Assembly (NCBI GenBank): GCA_014529385.2
Contig: CM043958.1
Span: 137,557,043 to 137,621,042 of the forward strand
DNA from: Adiantum capillus-veneris
Taxonomy: Eukaryota > Streptophyta > Polypodiopsida > Polypodiales > Pteridaceae
Direction: 5' to 3'
DNA: 64,000 nt
Position numbers and translations under genes: made by a program. Positions within the stretch are counted from its first letter, which is position 1. Each line of letters starts with the position of its first letter. The notes under the pieces were generated by a model that was given only the letters and a program-made list of their open reading frames with translations, was not told where the DNA came from and made no database searches. Positions 19,825 through 31,690 of this stretch are shown piece after piece.

Positions 19825-21965
19825 AAGTAGAGCAGGGAGGAGAAGGTCTCTCTCTTTACTCTACGGATTCTCTCGAGAGGGAGTGCAAGTTGTTTGACAT
19901 TTTAAGCATATATATCAAAACAAAAAATAATTTTCAGCAATCTATCCATGTGCCCTATTGAAATTATTGTGGTCACCAAATTTGTAGAACAAAGTTCTTT
20001 CAAATTTTGCACCAATTTGAGGTATGTTGTGCAAACTAAGAGGTGGTAAAAGAATGTAGGTTTGTCTTCCAATGCTCAAGGTTCTAGAAGTATGGAACCT
20101 TCATCATCTAGCAAGGAAAAGAGGTATCACTAAAATCTCTCTATCATCATGACTCGAGTACTCAATTTCGTAATTTGCAGTGGATTTTTGAGAGAAACTC
20201 TATGCATGTTGAATACATCCGACACACATTAAAATTCCAAGTTTAAAAGAGTTTCTTAACATTTTACATTTGCATGCAAGGGTATTGTATGTGGGGCCTA
20301 GAATCCAATCAAAAATTCACAAATCCTTGGGTTATTATCTAGTGTTCATATCATCCAATAGATGAAAGTAGACACTATAGTCATCTATGCATCACCATAT
20401 AGTTTGTATAGATGCAGTATCAAGCATAGAATTGGTCATGGAACAGAACATATGTGAAATAAGCAAGAAAAACAAGGCATGCATGTTTGCATTGACCACC
20501 TTGTGATAGTAACAATATGTGGTTACCTCCAGAGTGCGCTTGCCAGAACACATATCCTAAGGAATAATATACTCTGCAAAGCATGTCATAAAGATGCAAT
20601 TGTAGAAATCATGCAAGATAACCAAAAATTAAGGAATTTTCAAAAAAATCATCCATTTATGCCAAAATAATGATTCTCACAACCTATGGTTATAAAAGAA
20701 ACTACCTGCAAAAGAAAAAAGCATAGCTAGAGGAAACATACCTCAAAAAATGCAATTTTGTACTATGGGCTTGGCCTTTGTAGCTATCTTTTACTTGCTG
20801 AATAAATTTAACCAAACAGTTGAACATCTTAGCATTGCCAATCTTAAGAAGATGTGCTTGAACTCTTGGTGTTGACAAAATCAATTTTTGAATCCTAATC
20901 TACTGTTTGTAGACCTTGCCTTTAGCAATAAGTAAAAGTTTCTTTGTAGCTAACTAATAGCTATTAGCTACAATTATCCTATGAGGATTCCCACCATAGT
21001 TTGCACATCTTTGCAGCACTATAGCCATAGACTAGAAGGTAACAAACACCATCACATGGAGGAAGCTTAAGAACCATTATATATTTCATAGTTTGTACGA
21101 GGGATAATAGGCATTGTTGATGTAATGCTTTAAATTTTGATGCATACCCACACATCCCATACCCATAAGAAATTGGAAGCAGAAGTGACACCCATTAACA
21201 CTCAACTCATAGTATAAAATATGCTAAGTGGATGTGAAATAAACATGAAATCTCTAGATCCCATATAGGAATCCAGAAAGGATACAACACCATAACTTAG
21301 AAGTACAACATATGCAAAATTTCACAAGTTAAAAACACACATTGGTTATTATTTTTCTTCCTAAACATTAGGTTTTGTCTATGTTTACAATAGTGTGGCC
21401 AAGAAAAACACTTAAAAATGTACCTACCCTCATCCTATGGATGTAGACCACTTGGTGGTGTTATATGAGTCTTTTCCCCGTTTTCAAATTTTGGGCAATG
21501 TGTCCAATTTGTGCCATTGATGGTTTCATGAAGCCAATTTTAGTTTATGTTTTATTGGATCTACATTTTCTATTATATTCACAACTTAGATGAGTATGGA
21601 TCATGAGAATGTACCTCTTCCATCAACACAAATACTTACCACCACCCGCTTGGAGTCAGCACAGTTCCTCCTCACACCCGCTTGTGTGTAGCCCCTCTTG
21701 GAGATGCCATGAAATCTTGAGAAGAATCGAGCTCTACAATTGGGCATCTTTAGAAAATCGGCACATCTAAATCAAGGGGGGGATTATGGACAGTAGAAAT
21801 TGGGCAACAGGAGTAGTAGAATTGGCAGCACATCAGATCTACAATATTGAGCAAACATTGCAAAGCTTGGAGAGCCAAGTTGGGAAGCTAATAGTGTGCA
21901 AGTGTTGAAATCAAGAGAAAATCCCCACAACTGACTCCACTACAATCGATTCAGCTCTTGCTACC
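19825..21965. other. AT-rich stretch without recognisable genes
   Basis: Only short reading frames occur and none has a motif I recognise. Sequence just after the primer binding site could be decayed gag, but this cannot be shown by eye. Confidence 0.5.
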
Positions 21966-22059
21966 TTGCTTTGGGTGTGTGAGGTTGTGTGCATACACAC
22001 TGTGATTCAGTAGAGAAGCTTTGGGTGTGTGAGGTTGTGTGTGTGCGTGCGCGCGCGCA

Positions 22060-22090
<31 letters not shown>
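21966..22090. repeat. duplicated GT-rich segment and GT/GC/CA microsatellite
   Basis: CTTTGGGTGTGTGAGGTTGT occurs at about 21,968 and again at about 22,019. It is followed by (GT)n, (GC)n and (CA)n to 22,090. Confidence 0.85.
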
Positions 22091-22484
22091 TATCGAAAGC
22101 ACCACGAGCAAATCGGGCTCACAGTGGGCAACTAGTACCAAGAAGCATGTAACAAGCAAGAAATTGGGGCATATTGTAGAGTAGTAGAGAACAAGGCATG
22201 TGAGCAATGCTAATTTAGATCTTTGTGCAGTAAATCAAAGTAGAGCAAAGGTTTTGAAAATAATGTTTTCTTTAATGCTCTCCCTTAAGAGGCCTTTCAC
22301 ATACACACCTACCCACACACACACACACAACACACACTAAGTGGCTCTCCCAAGGCACTTATGCTCATAATCCAGAGAGGGAGAGATAGATTCTCTCCAA
22401 GTGGGAGCCTAGTATGTGAGAGTAGCTCTCTCGGCCTCGATGGAATCTTGAGGACTTTGGCAAACAACAGCCTTTCCCAACTTT

Positions 22485-22488
<4 letters not shown>

Positions 22489-22526
<38 letters not shown>
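22489..22526. repeat. (AG)n microsatellite
   Basis: About 19 AG units. Confidence 0.96.
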
Positions 22527-22528
<2 letters not shown>

Positions 22529-22749
22529 CGGTATCACGTGAGTTCAACAGAAGGGTATTTAAAGTTCTTGAAACTTACAGAAATATATATACAGAAGGAT
22601 ACTATTTTTCCAAGTTTGAAAAATACTTACAGATTTTAAAAGAAAAGGGTACACTATATTTCTTAAAAAAATCACAGATAAGGGGTTTTACAAACATGTC
22701 TTGAATGCACATGATATGGAACTTTTACACATAGTGAACCCATTGAGGA

Positions 22750-22761
22750 GGGGGGGGGGGG

Positions 22762-22824
<63 letters not shown>
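22750..22824. repeat. poly-G plus (AG)n
   Basis: Thirteen G residues, then about 30 AG units. Confidence 0.96.
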
Positions 22825-22825
<1 letters not shown>

Positions 22826-23984
22826 ACCTGCTTTCTTGGTGCCCCACATTGACATTTGGCATCGACATTGGCAGCATTTTCTTGACATCAGCAATTCTCG
22901 CGGATGACAATTTTCCCTTCATATCGGTATTCCTGCAAATGTACATTCCCATAGACAACTGCACTCAGCGACATGATTGAGTGAGGTACCTCTTTCACAA
23001 AGAATTGACACCTAGCATCGGCATCGAGCACATCGGCCTAGTTTTTGCTGCGAGAGCATTTGCATTTTTCACATTTTTGTCCAGTGGTAGAAATTGACAT
23101 CACATTCCTAGTCTACACCATCACACACGCCTTCTCACAGTACATTTTATAGGGGCGTTTTTGAGCCCGCATACACCTCTATCTTTAGATTTTTAGACAA
23201 ACACAGGTACGACACATTCACAGAAATTCTTGAATGTGATTTTGACACTAGTTTCTCTATAGATTGGTATGCAGTGATAAATGCATATTTTCTTGAGCAC
23301 ACACACTATTATTGAGCTCTTTTGAGAGCAAATATACCCATGGAGATTTTGTTTACTACATGCAGCAGTTTCTTGTGCCTGTTCGTGCACGGTTGCTCAT
23401 GTAAGTTGATTTGCGCATACTGCCCATTGTACACTGTATGGAGCCATTATTTGGCATTTTTTGGCAGTTTTCCAATTGTTTTTGAGAGTCGGCCTAGAAG
23501 AGCCCTTTTCTAAGATTGTGGCTACCCATTGTGTCTACTTAGCCTTTTAGAGGGTCTTGTGTGAGGTTTTATGGAGTTCGAGTATTCTCAAGTTGAGATA
23601 CCTTTCATGATACAAGTTGCTAGAGTTCCTTATTATAGTACCCTCACCTAGGTTATGTAGCTAATCAAAAAATTTGCATGATGCCGCATATGGCAATTGT
23701 TTGTCAGTAAGAGTTGACAATTTATGCCCACATTTACTTTCTTGAGTTTTTTTTAATGCATTTTATGCATCACTTGGGTTGAGTTTTCACTCCTCAAACA
23801 AAGGAGACTCTATAAAAGAAAACACTGAATCTATTTATGTGTTTTATGAGTCTTTGCACATTGTTTTGGCTTGAGAATTCATCATCGATACAAAGGTGGT
23901 TCCATCAATATCTTGTTAGGTTTTCTCACCCTAACCTTTGGCGTTATCTCCATAGTGCTCAAGTCTTGAAAACATGGCATCTTT
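22825..23984. other. non-coding stretch upstream of copia-2 gag
   Basis: No gene seen. The 5' LTR of copia-2 should lie here or further left, but I could not define its ends or find a matching copy. Confidence 0.4.
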
Positions 23985-24542
23985 TACTAAGAAATACATT
24001 TACAATATCAAATTATTCAATGGCACAATTTCTCTATACGGGAACATCAAATCCAAGATGTACTGACCCAAAAAGTTCAATTAGAGCCGATCTTCGAGCG
24101 TGCAGAGGGGAATGGATATACAGAAGCAAAATGGAAGAAGCTTGATGTGAATTCAAGGTGCACTATTTGCTTACAATTAGCCGACTCTGTCTAGTTCACT
24201 ATAGTGGGTGAATCCACTGTTGAATTCTTGTGGGAAAATCCTTGTGGGATAAGTTGTGCAAAACATATGAGAGAAAAATCACAAGTAATAAAGTGTACTT
24301 GATGAAGAAGATTTTTGAGCTTTGCATGAAAGAAGGTGAAGTAGTTTTTGAGCACTTGAATGAGTTCAATGTACTTTTTAGTTAATTGACATCACAGGGC
24401 CTGGAATTTAATGACAAAATGAGGTCCATCTTCTTACTATGCTCTCTATCCTCTTCGTGGGACATATTTCACATAGTGAATAAATACTTTGCACCTGAGG
24501 GCAAGTTAGCCTACGATGTGGTGGTTTTGAGTATACTCAACG
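23985..24542 (+). pseudogene. copia-2 gag (broken, 5' part of split element)
   Basis: Ty1/copia gag (UBN2-type) is recognisable across frames. EAKWKKLDVNSRCTICLQLA corresponds to the usual W-E-x-LD-x-x-A-x-x-x-I-x-L-x-L-A signature. KVYLMKKIFELCMKEGEVVF and FEHLNEFNVLF match the conserved helix. RSIFLLCSLSSSWD matches the LL-x-SLP-x-S signature. A stop and frameshifts interrupt it. The coding sequence is cut at 24,542 by the start of copia-1 and resumes at 30,103. Confidence 0.8.
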
Positions 24543-24987
24543 TGTAAGGATTGAGTGAAGCTCAAATTGCAGATTCAAACTCAACAGTCTGCAGAATTCA
24601 GACACAGCAGACTGAGGCAAAATCAAACATAGCACTGAAGTGAGGGAGATGCACACACATAAGTTAGAGATGGATTGGATAGCTTCGACACAGTGTTTGT
24701 GGGTAAAAAAAGAGTTGTACCTCTTTAGGGTTTTTTGATAGATATAGTGTAGGATTATACAACCATCCAATAATGTTGTTGCATAAGGGTGCAAATATAC
24801 AATCTCCTGATAAGGGTGTGGAGGGACATGTGGCCCTTTTTCACCCGATAAGGATTATACAACCACCAGATAAGGGTGCAAATAAGGGTGTGGAGGGACA
24901 TGTGGCCCTTTATCCTACCAACCTCCCACCTAAAGGCAATGTGCCTGAAGTGGAGAAAGTAATCATCTATGTACAAAGCTGAAAACA
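24543..24987 (-). repeat. 3' LTR of copia-1
   Basis: 445 bp, TGTAAGG...GAAAACA. It contains an internal duplication of GGTGTGGAGGGACATGTGGC (about 24,817 and 24,889). Confidence 0.85.
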
Positions 24988-25035
24988 CCTCTATCTAAGC
25001 CCCATCATCTTGACAATAAGCAAACTTCTCAGCTC

Positions 25036-26600
25036 AAAGAATTTTTGTGAGAAGGTCTATAGAATTATCATACGTATGTACCTTGATGATATCAATTCTC
25101 TTGTTGTCAAGTACTTCCTGGATAAAGTGATACTTCACCTATATGTGATTCGTCTTTGCATGAAAGATAGGATTCCAAGCTATCATGATAGCACTTTGAC
25201 TATCAATGGAGAATTGGAATCTCTAGAATGCCAAGCTCTCCCGCTAAGAATGAAAGCCACAAAGCCTCCTTGCATGCCTCTATAGCAAAGACATACATGC
25301 CTTTGTTGTAGACAATGAAACACACTTTTGTAGCCTAGATATCCAAGAGATTTCTCCCCCTGTGAACGTGAAAACATAATACCCTAAAGTAGATTTCCTA
25401 TAGTCTACATGACCAGCATAGTCTGCATTTGTAAAGCCCACCACAAATGCCTTATGATTGCCAAAGAAGATGCACAAATCCTTTGTGCCCTTGAGGTACC
25501 TCATAATAACCTTCACTTCTTCCCAATGCTTTTGTTCCCAAGATTTTCCATGTACCTGCTAACCAGTCCCACCGCAAATGCAATATTGGGATGTGTAGCC
25601 ACCATAGCATACATCAAACTACCAATAGCTAAAGCATACAAAATCTTGGCCATTTCAGACTTTTCATCATCAGATGTAGGGTTGTATGGTGCACTAAGTT
25701 TCACATATGGATGCAATGGTACACTGATTGTTGTCTCCTCCTCCATAGGGAAATGTTCCAAAATCTTGGATACATATTTCTATTGTAATAGATAAAGGAG
25801 ACCTTTTGACCTGTCCCTAAATATACGCATTCCAAGAATATGATTTGCCTCACTGAGATCCTTCATATCAAATCTATTGTGTAGGCTTTGCCTCAAGATG
25901 TCCAATGCATGAACATTTTGGCTTGCAATGAGCACACTATCCACATACAAAACCAAGATGATCAAACTGCCATCTACTGCCCTCTTGGTGTACAAGTAGT
26001 GATCAATATGATTCCGGCTAAACCCTTGAGATTGCGTGAATGTATCAAATTTTTTATACCATTCTTGAGGTGCTTGTTTCATCCCATAAACTCCTTTTGA
26101 GTTTACATACCATCTTTTCCTTCCCTTTTGCGACAAAACTTTTAGGCTGCTACATATATATCTCCTCATACAAATCACCATGTAAAAATGCGACTTTTAC
26201 ATCCATCTATATGAGTTCCCAATCCCTTGATGCAACCAAGCCCAAAATGTTTGGCAAAGTAGTCATCTTGACTACTTTTCTCTCGTAGTCATCTTGACTA
26301 TGGGAGAAATGATCTCATCAAAATCAATTCCTTGTTCCTGCTTGTACCCTTTGACAACCAACCATGCCTTGTACTTTACCAAGAAACTAGAAGTGAGTTT
26401 CTTTTTGTAAACCCATTTGCATCAAAATACTTTTTGTGCTTTTGGAAAATGCACCAGATCCCAAGTATCATTCTTTTCCAGAGATTCCATTTTCGACAGC
26501 ATGGCCCTATAACATTTCTCACTTGTCGGGACTAGCTGATGCTTCCTTGAAGTAATACAGTTCCCCACAATCTTTCAACATGACATAATTAGCATTAGGA
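25036..26600 (-). pseudogene. copia-1 reverse transcriptase-RNase H (broken)
   Basis: RT is visible in KGVYGMKQAPQEWYKKFD, LVLYVDSVLIASQN (Y-V-D-S where the family has Y-V-D-D) and HILGMRIFRDRSKGLL. RNase H is visible in VGFTNADYAGHVDYRKS, STLGYYVFTFTGGEISW and CVSLSTTKA. The C-terminus reads VHTYDNSIDLLTKIL, ending at about 25,036. The change of the second active-site Asp to Ser would inactivate polymerisation. Frames shift several times; N-terminal RT is poorly preserved. Confidence 0.82.
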
Positions 26601-26601
26601 A

Positions 26602-26760
26602 CAAATCTATCTAGCTGCCTTGATGGTGGGGTTGACCTTCGAACCAAAGGCTCCATATTTCTAGCTTACTGTCCAGCTTGCAAATCTATCTAGCTGCCTT
26701 GATGGTCGGGTTGACATCCAAACCAAAGGCTCCATATTTCTAGCTTATTGTCTAGTGTGC
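26602..26760. repeat. 79-bp tandem duplication in copia-1 pol
   Basis: Two adjacent copies of CAAATCTATCTAGCTGCCTT ... CTCCATATTTCTAGCTTA occur at 26,602 and 26,681 with a few mismatches. 79 is not a multiple of 3, so it also breaks the reading frame. Confidence 0.88.
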
Positions 26761-27089
26761 AAATTTACAGCTTGTTGTCCTGCCATTTTAGACTGACTAA
26801 ATTTAGACTAACCGATTGATTCAAACTATTCAAATTTAGACTATCTTGCATGGTGTTCAACATGCAGGTCTGCGAGTACTGATTGTCCCGATTTGTGCTC
26901 CTCCGACTATGAACTACGATGTGAAATTTTTGGCTAAGAATTTTCAGCACCATTCCTTGAACTTTTGGGAGCATCATCAGCAATTTACTGCTAACCATTG
27001 GGCATATACTATTGTCCAAAAGGTACATCTTCCCAAAAAACAACTCTTCTGACTTCTTCAATTCTTTGAGGTTGTTTGTGCATGAAATC

Positions 27090-28100
27090 CTATCGAAAGA
27101 TTACATCATGACTGTGGACAATTCTCCTATTTTTGGGGTCCCATAATCTATACCCCATTTCACCACCGTCACTATATCCTTGGAATACACTCTTACAAGA
27201 CTTTGGGTCCAACTTTTTATGGTCTTCCTTATGGATGTGCACAACAGCTTCGCAACCAAACACTCTTAAATGAGCGTATGAATGTGGGTTGCCCAACCAC
27301 GTTTCCTTGGGAAGTCCCCCACCCAAAGACCTATGTGGTGAATGATTAATCAAATGTGGGGCTATCATAAAAGCCTCTGCCAAAAACCATTGGGTAACGT
27401 AGCATGAGAAAGCATAGATCAGATTTTCCTTAAATAGGTTGACTCACTCACTTCGCAACGCCATTTTGGGGTGGATTATGAGGTGCAATCATCTCCCTCT
27501 TTATCCGTTTACTGTCACAAAAGTCCCATAAAGACTTTGATACATACTCACCTCCATTATCAGAGTGCAAACACTTTACCTTACTACTAACCCAATTTTC
27601 AGCAAGTGCCACAAATTTCTTGAACTTATCTAGGGCCTCATCCTTATGCTAGATCAGATATACCCACACCTTGGCGCAGGTAGCATCATCCACAAAGGTA
27701 ACAAAATACTAATTTCCCCCTAGAGATAGCCCTGGCATGTGACATACATTGGAATGTACCAATTCCAAGGGAGAATCTTTCAATGAAAGAGATTTCTTGT
27801 GAGGCATTTGAGCATGCTTGCCATAGATACAATGATCACAATGGTCAAAATTAGCATACCTCAAACACAATAAATACCCCAAATGAGAAAGCACCTTCAT
27901 TCTGGTTTGACTCATGTGTCCCAACCTACCATGTCACAAGGAAACACTTGGCTACTTGGTTATGGTGATTACATGGTCCTGCACACTAGATACATGCAGT
28001 GGATATGGAGTGTCACTTTTAGGATCTATAGCAATGATCCTAGATCCCTTGATGCTTTTCCACTTGCTATCCCCAAAGGTAGTGTGATAGCCATCAGCAT
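27090..28100 (-). pseudogene. copia-1 integrase (catalytic residues lost)
   Basis: The zinc-binding part reads HCDHCIYGKHAQMPHK. The core shows VHSNVCHMPG where copia integrases have an Asp (HSDVCGPM), then LHSDNGGEYV with the second Asp, then QNGVAK where the catalytic Glu normally follows GVA. Thus two of three D-D-E residues are changed (to Asn and Lys). The C-terminal part (27,383-27,090) is a clean frame with LRVFGCEAVVHI and DPKSCKSVFQGYSDG. Confidence 0.83.
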
Positions 28101-28187
28101 CTAGCTACCTTGTGCTTATCAAGCTCTTCTTGAGATTGAGTACATGCCTCACATGATGCAATGTAAAATCTAATCCATGTTAAAATT

Positions 28188-29255
28188 TCAGTTACACACT
28201 GCCGATTCCCTCAATATCACATGCATGGTTGTCCCCCAAATGAACACCCTATCTTCCATCATTGTAGCTAGAGAACCATTCCCGATGTGGTGGCACATGG
28301 AATGAAGCATCTGAATCCAAAATCCAAGTGTGCACATCATCATCAAAATCAGCAACCAAAGATTGTACACTAAATTAAGAAGCAAAGAGAATATCATTGC
28401 CATTGTCCACATGACTAACTACATTGATTTTTTCTATCTTAACCGTTCTCTTCTTTTCAGGCTAACCATCCTTTTTATCATCCCTGCTATCATCAAACTT
28501 TTTATCCTTGCCTTTCTCTTTCTTCCACTTAAAACAATCACACACAAAGTGTCCTTTCTTTCCACAATGATGACACTCAACATCTTTTCCATAAGGTTTG
28601 ATGTCACCTTTGTTTTTTGATTTCCCCTTTGTTGAGATCTACCTCTGGTATGCAATGAACTAGAAGACTTATTAGCTGCAATATTATGTCTATTGAGCTC
28701 TTCCATTAGCAAAGAGCTCTCCACATCAACATAGCATTGGAGTTTCTCATGGTTGTCTTGAATGTTTCCCAACTTTAAGGTAAAGTGCATAGTAGGAAAG
28801 TAGCTTTGAATTCATCACATCAATGCTAAATTTGAATGCAACCATATGGTTGAAAACCAAGTTGAACTCATTAAGATGTACAATCATGGTTGTACATTCT
28901 TTCATCCAAAGGTCCATCAACTTATTCAACAAGTAAAACTTACTATCAATATTTTTCTGAGAATACAACTCCTCGAGTCTAGTCCACATAGCATAGGTAA
29001 AATTTAGCTTCTCTATGTTGAATAGCAAAGAGTTGGAAACTGAAATCTCTATCATAGATCGTGCAAGCTCATCCAGATCTTCCAAATCCGATTTCTCTAT
29101 GTCTATTGGTCATTTGCCTTGATAGGGTTCATTAGTTTCTTCTGCACCAAGAAATTGTAGCATTGTAAAATCCATATGGCAAAATTGTGTGCACCATTAA
29201 GCTTCTTGATATGCAAAATATTGATGCTATCATTGTTGCTTGCCACCATGACTTC
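28188..29255 (-). pseudogene. copia-1 gag and protease (broken)
   Basis: Gag starts near 29,255 (MVASNNDSINILHIKKLNG), followed by LFNIEKLNFTYAMWTRLEEL and KFYLLNKLMDLWMKE. A CCHC-type knuckle region with lysine-rich flanks lies at about 28,450-28,560. The protease reads TWILDSDASFHVPPHREWF, with DSD in place of DSG. At least four frames are used. Confidence 0.8.
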
Positions 29256-29846
29256 AACCCAAAAAAAGGGGAAATTGAAGCCTATGCTGATCAGAATCTT
29301 AAACTCGGTGTGCAACATTAATAACCGTTGACAAAGAAGCACAAGGTCAATTGCATAGACCATTTTGAGCCAGTCTCAAAACTCAAATTGTAGATTCAAA
29401 CTCAACAGTCTATCCAATTTGCAGATTCAGACAAAGCAGACTGCAGAATTCAGATTATCTAGCAATCATATTCACCTTGAACAATTTGGATTTAGTTTTA
29501 GAAATTTGGATTCAAACCTTTTGTAATTCTAGCACACTCTGGGAAACCCTTGCTGGAAACCCTCGCTCATTGCCTAATGCAAAATGGAGTTACCAAGCTT
29601 ACAAATTTGAGAGCTTGAATCTCAAAGGCACTCTCTCTCTCTGCAAGTTTTTTGCTCCATCTGCAAAACCAAGATTACCTGCTTTGAATCTCGCACGTTG
29701 TTGTAGTGACAAAGACTACTTGCACACTCTAATTCTGAACCAGAGTTCTAATGTTAAATCAAAACTCTAATGTCAAAACACAACTTTGATGTTGATCACC
29801 ACTCACCGCACCAACTTATGAAACCATAGCTCTGATCATACCACTT

Positions 29847-30102
29847 TGTAAGGATTGAGTGAAGCTCGAGTTGCATATTCAAACTCACAAGTTTATTCAA
29901 TCTACAAATTCAGACTCAATAGCCTGTAGAATTTAGAGACAGTGGACCGATTGTACTACAAAATCAAATGCAGCAGAGAAGTGATGGAGATGCATACACA
30001 GAAGTTAGAGATGGAGAGGATAGCTTCAACATAGTGTTTGTGGGTACAAACAAAAGGGTGACTCTTTAAATTTTTTTATTAGATATAGTGTAGTATTATA
30101 CA
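29847..30102 (-). repeat. 5' LTR of copia-1, truncated
   Basis: 256 bp match the first part of the 3' LTR (TGTAAGGATTGAG ... TTATACAACC). The remaining ~190 bp of the LTR are missing and the sequence passes directly into copia-2. Confidence 0.85.
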
Positions 30103-31690
30103 ACCAAGACAAAGCTAAGATTGAGGAGCTCAACGCGAGAGAGTCTCCTAAGATTGCATGTTGTGCATGAGGTCCACAGTTCCTCAGATGTTCTCGTCTT
30201 TATGGAAGATCTTAGTATTCTCTTAATACACAAGACTCTAGACTTGATCATAATTGGTTCATAGATTTTGGATCTAGTTTCCCCGTGACACCTCATAGAG
30301 AATGGTTCTCTACGTATGCACATACTCATGGCAAAGTCAATCTCAGTGATGCCTATGAGCTTAAGATATACGGTGCTAGAGACGTCAAGCTAACCATGCA
30401 AAATGGCACAAAATTTATAGTAAAAAATGTTAGACATGTTTCCAAGTTAGCAAAAAGTTTGATATCTACTAGTCAGTTTGATGACTTGGGTTACACGGCC
30501 ACCTTTGGGAATGATTCATTGTCAATTCACAAGGGAAATCTTTTGATTCTCAGGAGTCAAAAACATGGAACGCTTTACTCTATTTTGTTTCATGTGTAAA
30601 GGAGGATTGTATATCCATAAACGAGCTACCATCTACTACATTATGGCATAGTTAGCTAGGCTATATGAGCCAAAAGGGAGTAGAAACACTAGCTTGTTTT
30701 AGCAACTTACATGTATTAATTAAGTTATTCCAATTTTTGGTAGATTTCATGTGTTAAGTTATTCCAAGTTTTCTATGTGTGAGCACTGCCTTTATGGTAA
30801 ACAAACTAGAACCAACTCATTTCCATTGAATAGGAAGCATTTGCAACCACTAGAGCTTATCCATAGTGATGTTTGCGGTCCTATGTTGACCAAGTCTCTA
30901 GGGCGAGCCACTACTTTGTGACTTTCATAGATGATTCCACTAGGAAGGTGTGGGTTTATCCTTTGCAACATAAGGATCATGTCTTGTCTATTGTCCAAAA
31001 AATATTAGCATTGGTGGGGAATTAGTCTGGCAAAAAGATCAACAGCTTGAGAATTGATAATGGTGGAGGATATGTCCCCAAGGAGTATATAAATTTTTGT
31101 AGCAAGAGAGGTATTAAGAGGTAGCTTACTGTACCTTACAAACCTAATCAAAATGGAACTACAAAAAGGATGAATTGTATGATCTAGGAGCGAGTCACAA
31201 CCATGCTTTCTATGGGGAATTTAACTCAAGGATTTTGGACAAAGGTAGTACTGACAATAGTACATATCATGATTTGGTAAGCCAGTACACCATTGAATTA
31301 CCAGATTCAAGAGGAACTGTGTTTTGAAAAGAAACGACATTATGATCACTTGTGTGTCTTGGGATGCAAGACATATGCACATGTGCCAAGGATCTTTGAA
31401 AAAAGCTAGATCCAAAGTCGCACAAGTGTGTTTTTCTTGGTTATGGTGCAGATGGAGAGATGGGATATCATCTCTGGCACCCAAAATCTTGCAAAGTAAT
31501 TTGCAGTTCACATGTTATCTTTAGTGAGTCAAAGATCAACAAGAAGTCTATCAAAGACGTTGACTGTAAAAAAGTCACATTTGAGGACATTCTCTCAAAA
31601 TCTATTCACCAAAGCATGTATTGGTGGTCCAAAAAGTGGTGTCTTGGACATTACTTTGAATCTCTGGGTTGCATTTATACGACTGTATAA
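30103..31690 (+). pseudogene. copia-2 protease-integrase (3' part of split element)
   Basis: The copia-2 frame resumes with DKAKIEELNARE. The protease reads NWFIDFGSSFPVTPHREWF, with DFG instead of DSG. A GAG-pre-integrase region follows, then integrase with LRIDNGGGYVPKEY, PYKPNQNGTTKRM (Glu position changed to Lys) and the C-terminal CVFLGYGADGEMGYHLWHPK-like segment spread over two frames. The element ends near 31,690 with no RT or RNase H, so it is 3'-truncated. Confidence 0.8.

Larger units (their letters stand above)
24543..30102 (-). mobile_element. Ty1/copia LTR retrotransposon (copia-1)
   Basis: Minus-strand element with LTRs at 24,543-24,987 (3') and 29,847-30,102 (5', its outer ~190 bp deleted). 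Both start TGTAAGGATTGAGTGAAGCT. A primer binding site of the initiator-Met type (TGGTATGATCAGAGC on the minus strand) precedes gag. A polypurine tract TGGGGCTTAGATAGAGG abuts the 3' LTR. Order is gag, protease, integrase, RT, RNase H, the Ty1/copia order. The frame is broken many times and the integrase active site is mutated. It lies inside plus-strand copia-2. Confidence 0.9.
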
